From the NCBI RefSeq assembly GCF_000378725.1, contig NZ_KB900368.1, forward strand, positions 205,398-269,397: 64,000 bases of DNA, in the 5' to 3' direction. Of the stretch, positions 63,381-64,000 are shown piece by piece (position 1 is the stretch's first letter; each line of letters begins with the position of its first letter). The notes under the pieces were generated by a model. That model was not told the origin of the DNA. It worked only from the letters and a program-made list of their open reading frames with translations, and searched no databases. Origin of the DNA: Peptoniphilus lacrimalis DSM 7455 (lineage in GTDB: Bacteria > Bacillota > Clostridia > Tissierellales > Peptoniphilaceae). The translations under genes and the position numbers were made by a program.

Positions 63381-64000
63381 TTATTCTAAGATTTTAGAAA
63401 CAACGCCTGATGCAACTGTTCTTCCGCCTTCACGTATTGCAAATCTTAATCCTTCATCCATTGCTATTGGTGTTATTAGGGTTACTGTGAATGTTGCATT
63501 ATCTCCTGGCATTACCATTTCTGTTCCTTCTGGTAATTGGATATCTCCTGTTACGTCTGTTGTTCTGAAGTAGAATTGTGGTCTGTAGCCGTTAAAGAAT
63601 GGTGTGTGTCTTCCGCCTTCTTCCTTTGTTAGTACGTATACTTCTGCTTCGAATTTTGTGTGGGGATGTATTGAGTTTGGTGCTGCTAATACTTGTCCTC
63701 TTTCGATTTCGTTTCTTTGTACTCCTCTTAGTAGCGCTCCGATGTTGTCTCCGGCTTCTGCTTGGTCTAGTTGTTTTTTGAACATTTCTACTCCGGTTAC
63801 TACTACGGATCTCTTTTCGTTTGTTAGTCCTACGATTTCTACTGTGTCGCCTACTTTTACTGTTCCTCTTTCTACTCTTCCTGTTGCTACTGTTCCTCTT
63901 CCTGTGATGGAGAAGATGTCTTCTACTGGCATTAGGAATGGATGGTCTACATCTCTTGCTGGTGTTGGAATGTATTCGTCTACTTCTTCCATTAGTTTTA
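63381..64000 (-). CDS. tuf: Elongation factor Tu (partial, 5' end beyond window)
   Basis: The visible 206 or so C-terminal residues include the end of domain 1 ([15 protein letters not shown]), domain 2 ([17 protein letters not shown]) and domain 3 ([24 protein letters not shown], in two blocks; [24 protein letters not shown]). It delivers aminoacyl-tRNA to the ribosome. Its codon usage is distinctly more biased (CCT, GTT, ACT repeated) than that of the neighbours, as expected for a very highly expressed gene. The 5' part and upstream neighbours lie outside the window. Confidence 0.98.
   Translation of the reverse strand, partial: KLMEEVDEYIPTPARDVDHPFLMPVEDIFSITGRGTVATGRVERGTVKVGDTVEIVGLTNEKRSVVVTGVEMFKKQLDQAEAGDNIGALLRGVQRNEIERGQVLAAPNSIHPHTKFEAEVYVLTKEEGGRHTPFFNGYRPQFYFRTTDVTGDIQLPEGTEMVMPGDNATFTVTLITPIAMDEGLRFAIREGGRTVASGVVSKILE

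Noticed and set aside
1..64000. CRISPR arrays, prophage or complete insertion sequences
   Set aside because: No regularly spaced repeats, phage structural genes or intact transposase were seen on either strand.

Overview
The window is a dense, AT-rich bacterial chromosome segment from a low-GC Gram-positive anaerobe. The gene content (glmS ribozyme, T-box ahead of valS, ECF vitamin transporter subunit, QueH, ornithine racemase, TAXI- and DctP-type TRAP transporters, YebC, DUF1292, DUF2007) fits the Tissierellia, probably family Peptoniphilaceae. The Peptoniphilus-like assignment is an inference. It rests partly on a complete glutamate-to-ornithine route, which suits a lineage known to use ornithine in peptidoglycan. 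No prophage, CRISPR array or complete insertion sequence is visible.

Layout. 1-5.5 kb: minus-strand genes for a NurA-like nuclease (cut by the edge), rsmI, a TrmN6-like methylase, a CapA-like lipoprotein, queH, tRNA-Pro(GGG), lgt and deoC. 5.6-11.8 kb: a flavoprotein, yebC, divergent rpsD and a DUF2007 gene, a DUF4153 membrane protein with an unknown partner, and pyrC. 12.0-20.4 kb: a five-gene translationally coupled operon behind a T-box: valS, folC, a membrane-anchored N-formylglutamate-amidohydrolase-like protein, a RimK-like ATP-grasp ligase and a divergent second FolC-like Mur ligase. The last three look like an uncharacterised amide-ligation/hydrolysis module and are the most interesting part of the window. 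20.6-29.5 kb: trpS, a CPBP protease, an MTA/SAH-deaminase-like amidohydrolase, a small cluster with a 27-residue membrane peptide, a YtqA-like radical SAM protein, bcp, DUF1292, a divergent RelA/SpoT-fold protein, a parvulin and an acyl-ACP thioesterase.

29.5-37.8 kb: the glmS ribozyme and glmS, an unexplained 143-bp folded element, a CNNM/CorC protein, a LURP-one-like protein, a P1-family peptidase, an ECF S component followed by a CoaX-like protein lacking two key aspartates, and murI. 37.9-45.7 kb: a TAXI-type TRAP system, a PepSY lipoprotein, aspartate kinase, tRNA-Lys(CTT) and a CofE-like glutamate ligase homologue. 45.8-52.9 kb: argC-argJ-argB-argD followed by a NhaC-type antiporter and ornithine racemase. 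53.2-63.0 kb: one probable ten-gene operon, proB-proA-thrC-thrB-EamA-suhB-like-dctQ-dctM-dctP-aroE. 63.0-64 kb: an internally deleted ISL3-type element and the 3' part of tuf.

Most genes belong to familiar housekeeping families. Nearly all adjacent minus-strand genes overlap or are separated by a few bases, so operon structure can be read directly. All functions are inferred from sequence motifs by eye; no database search was possible.
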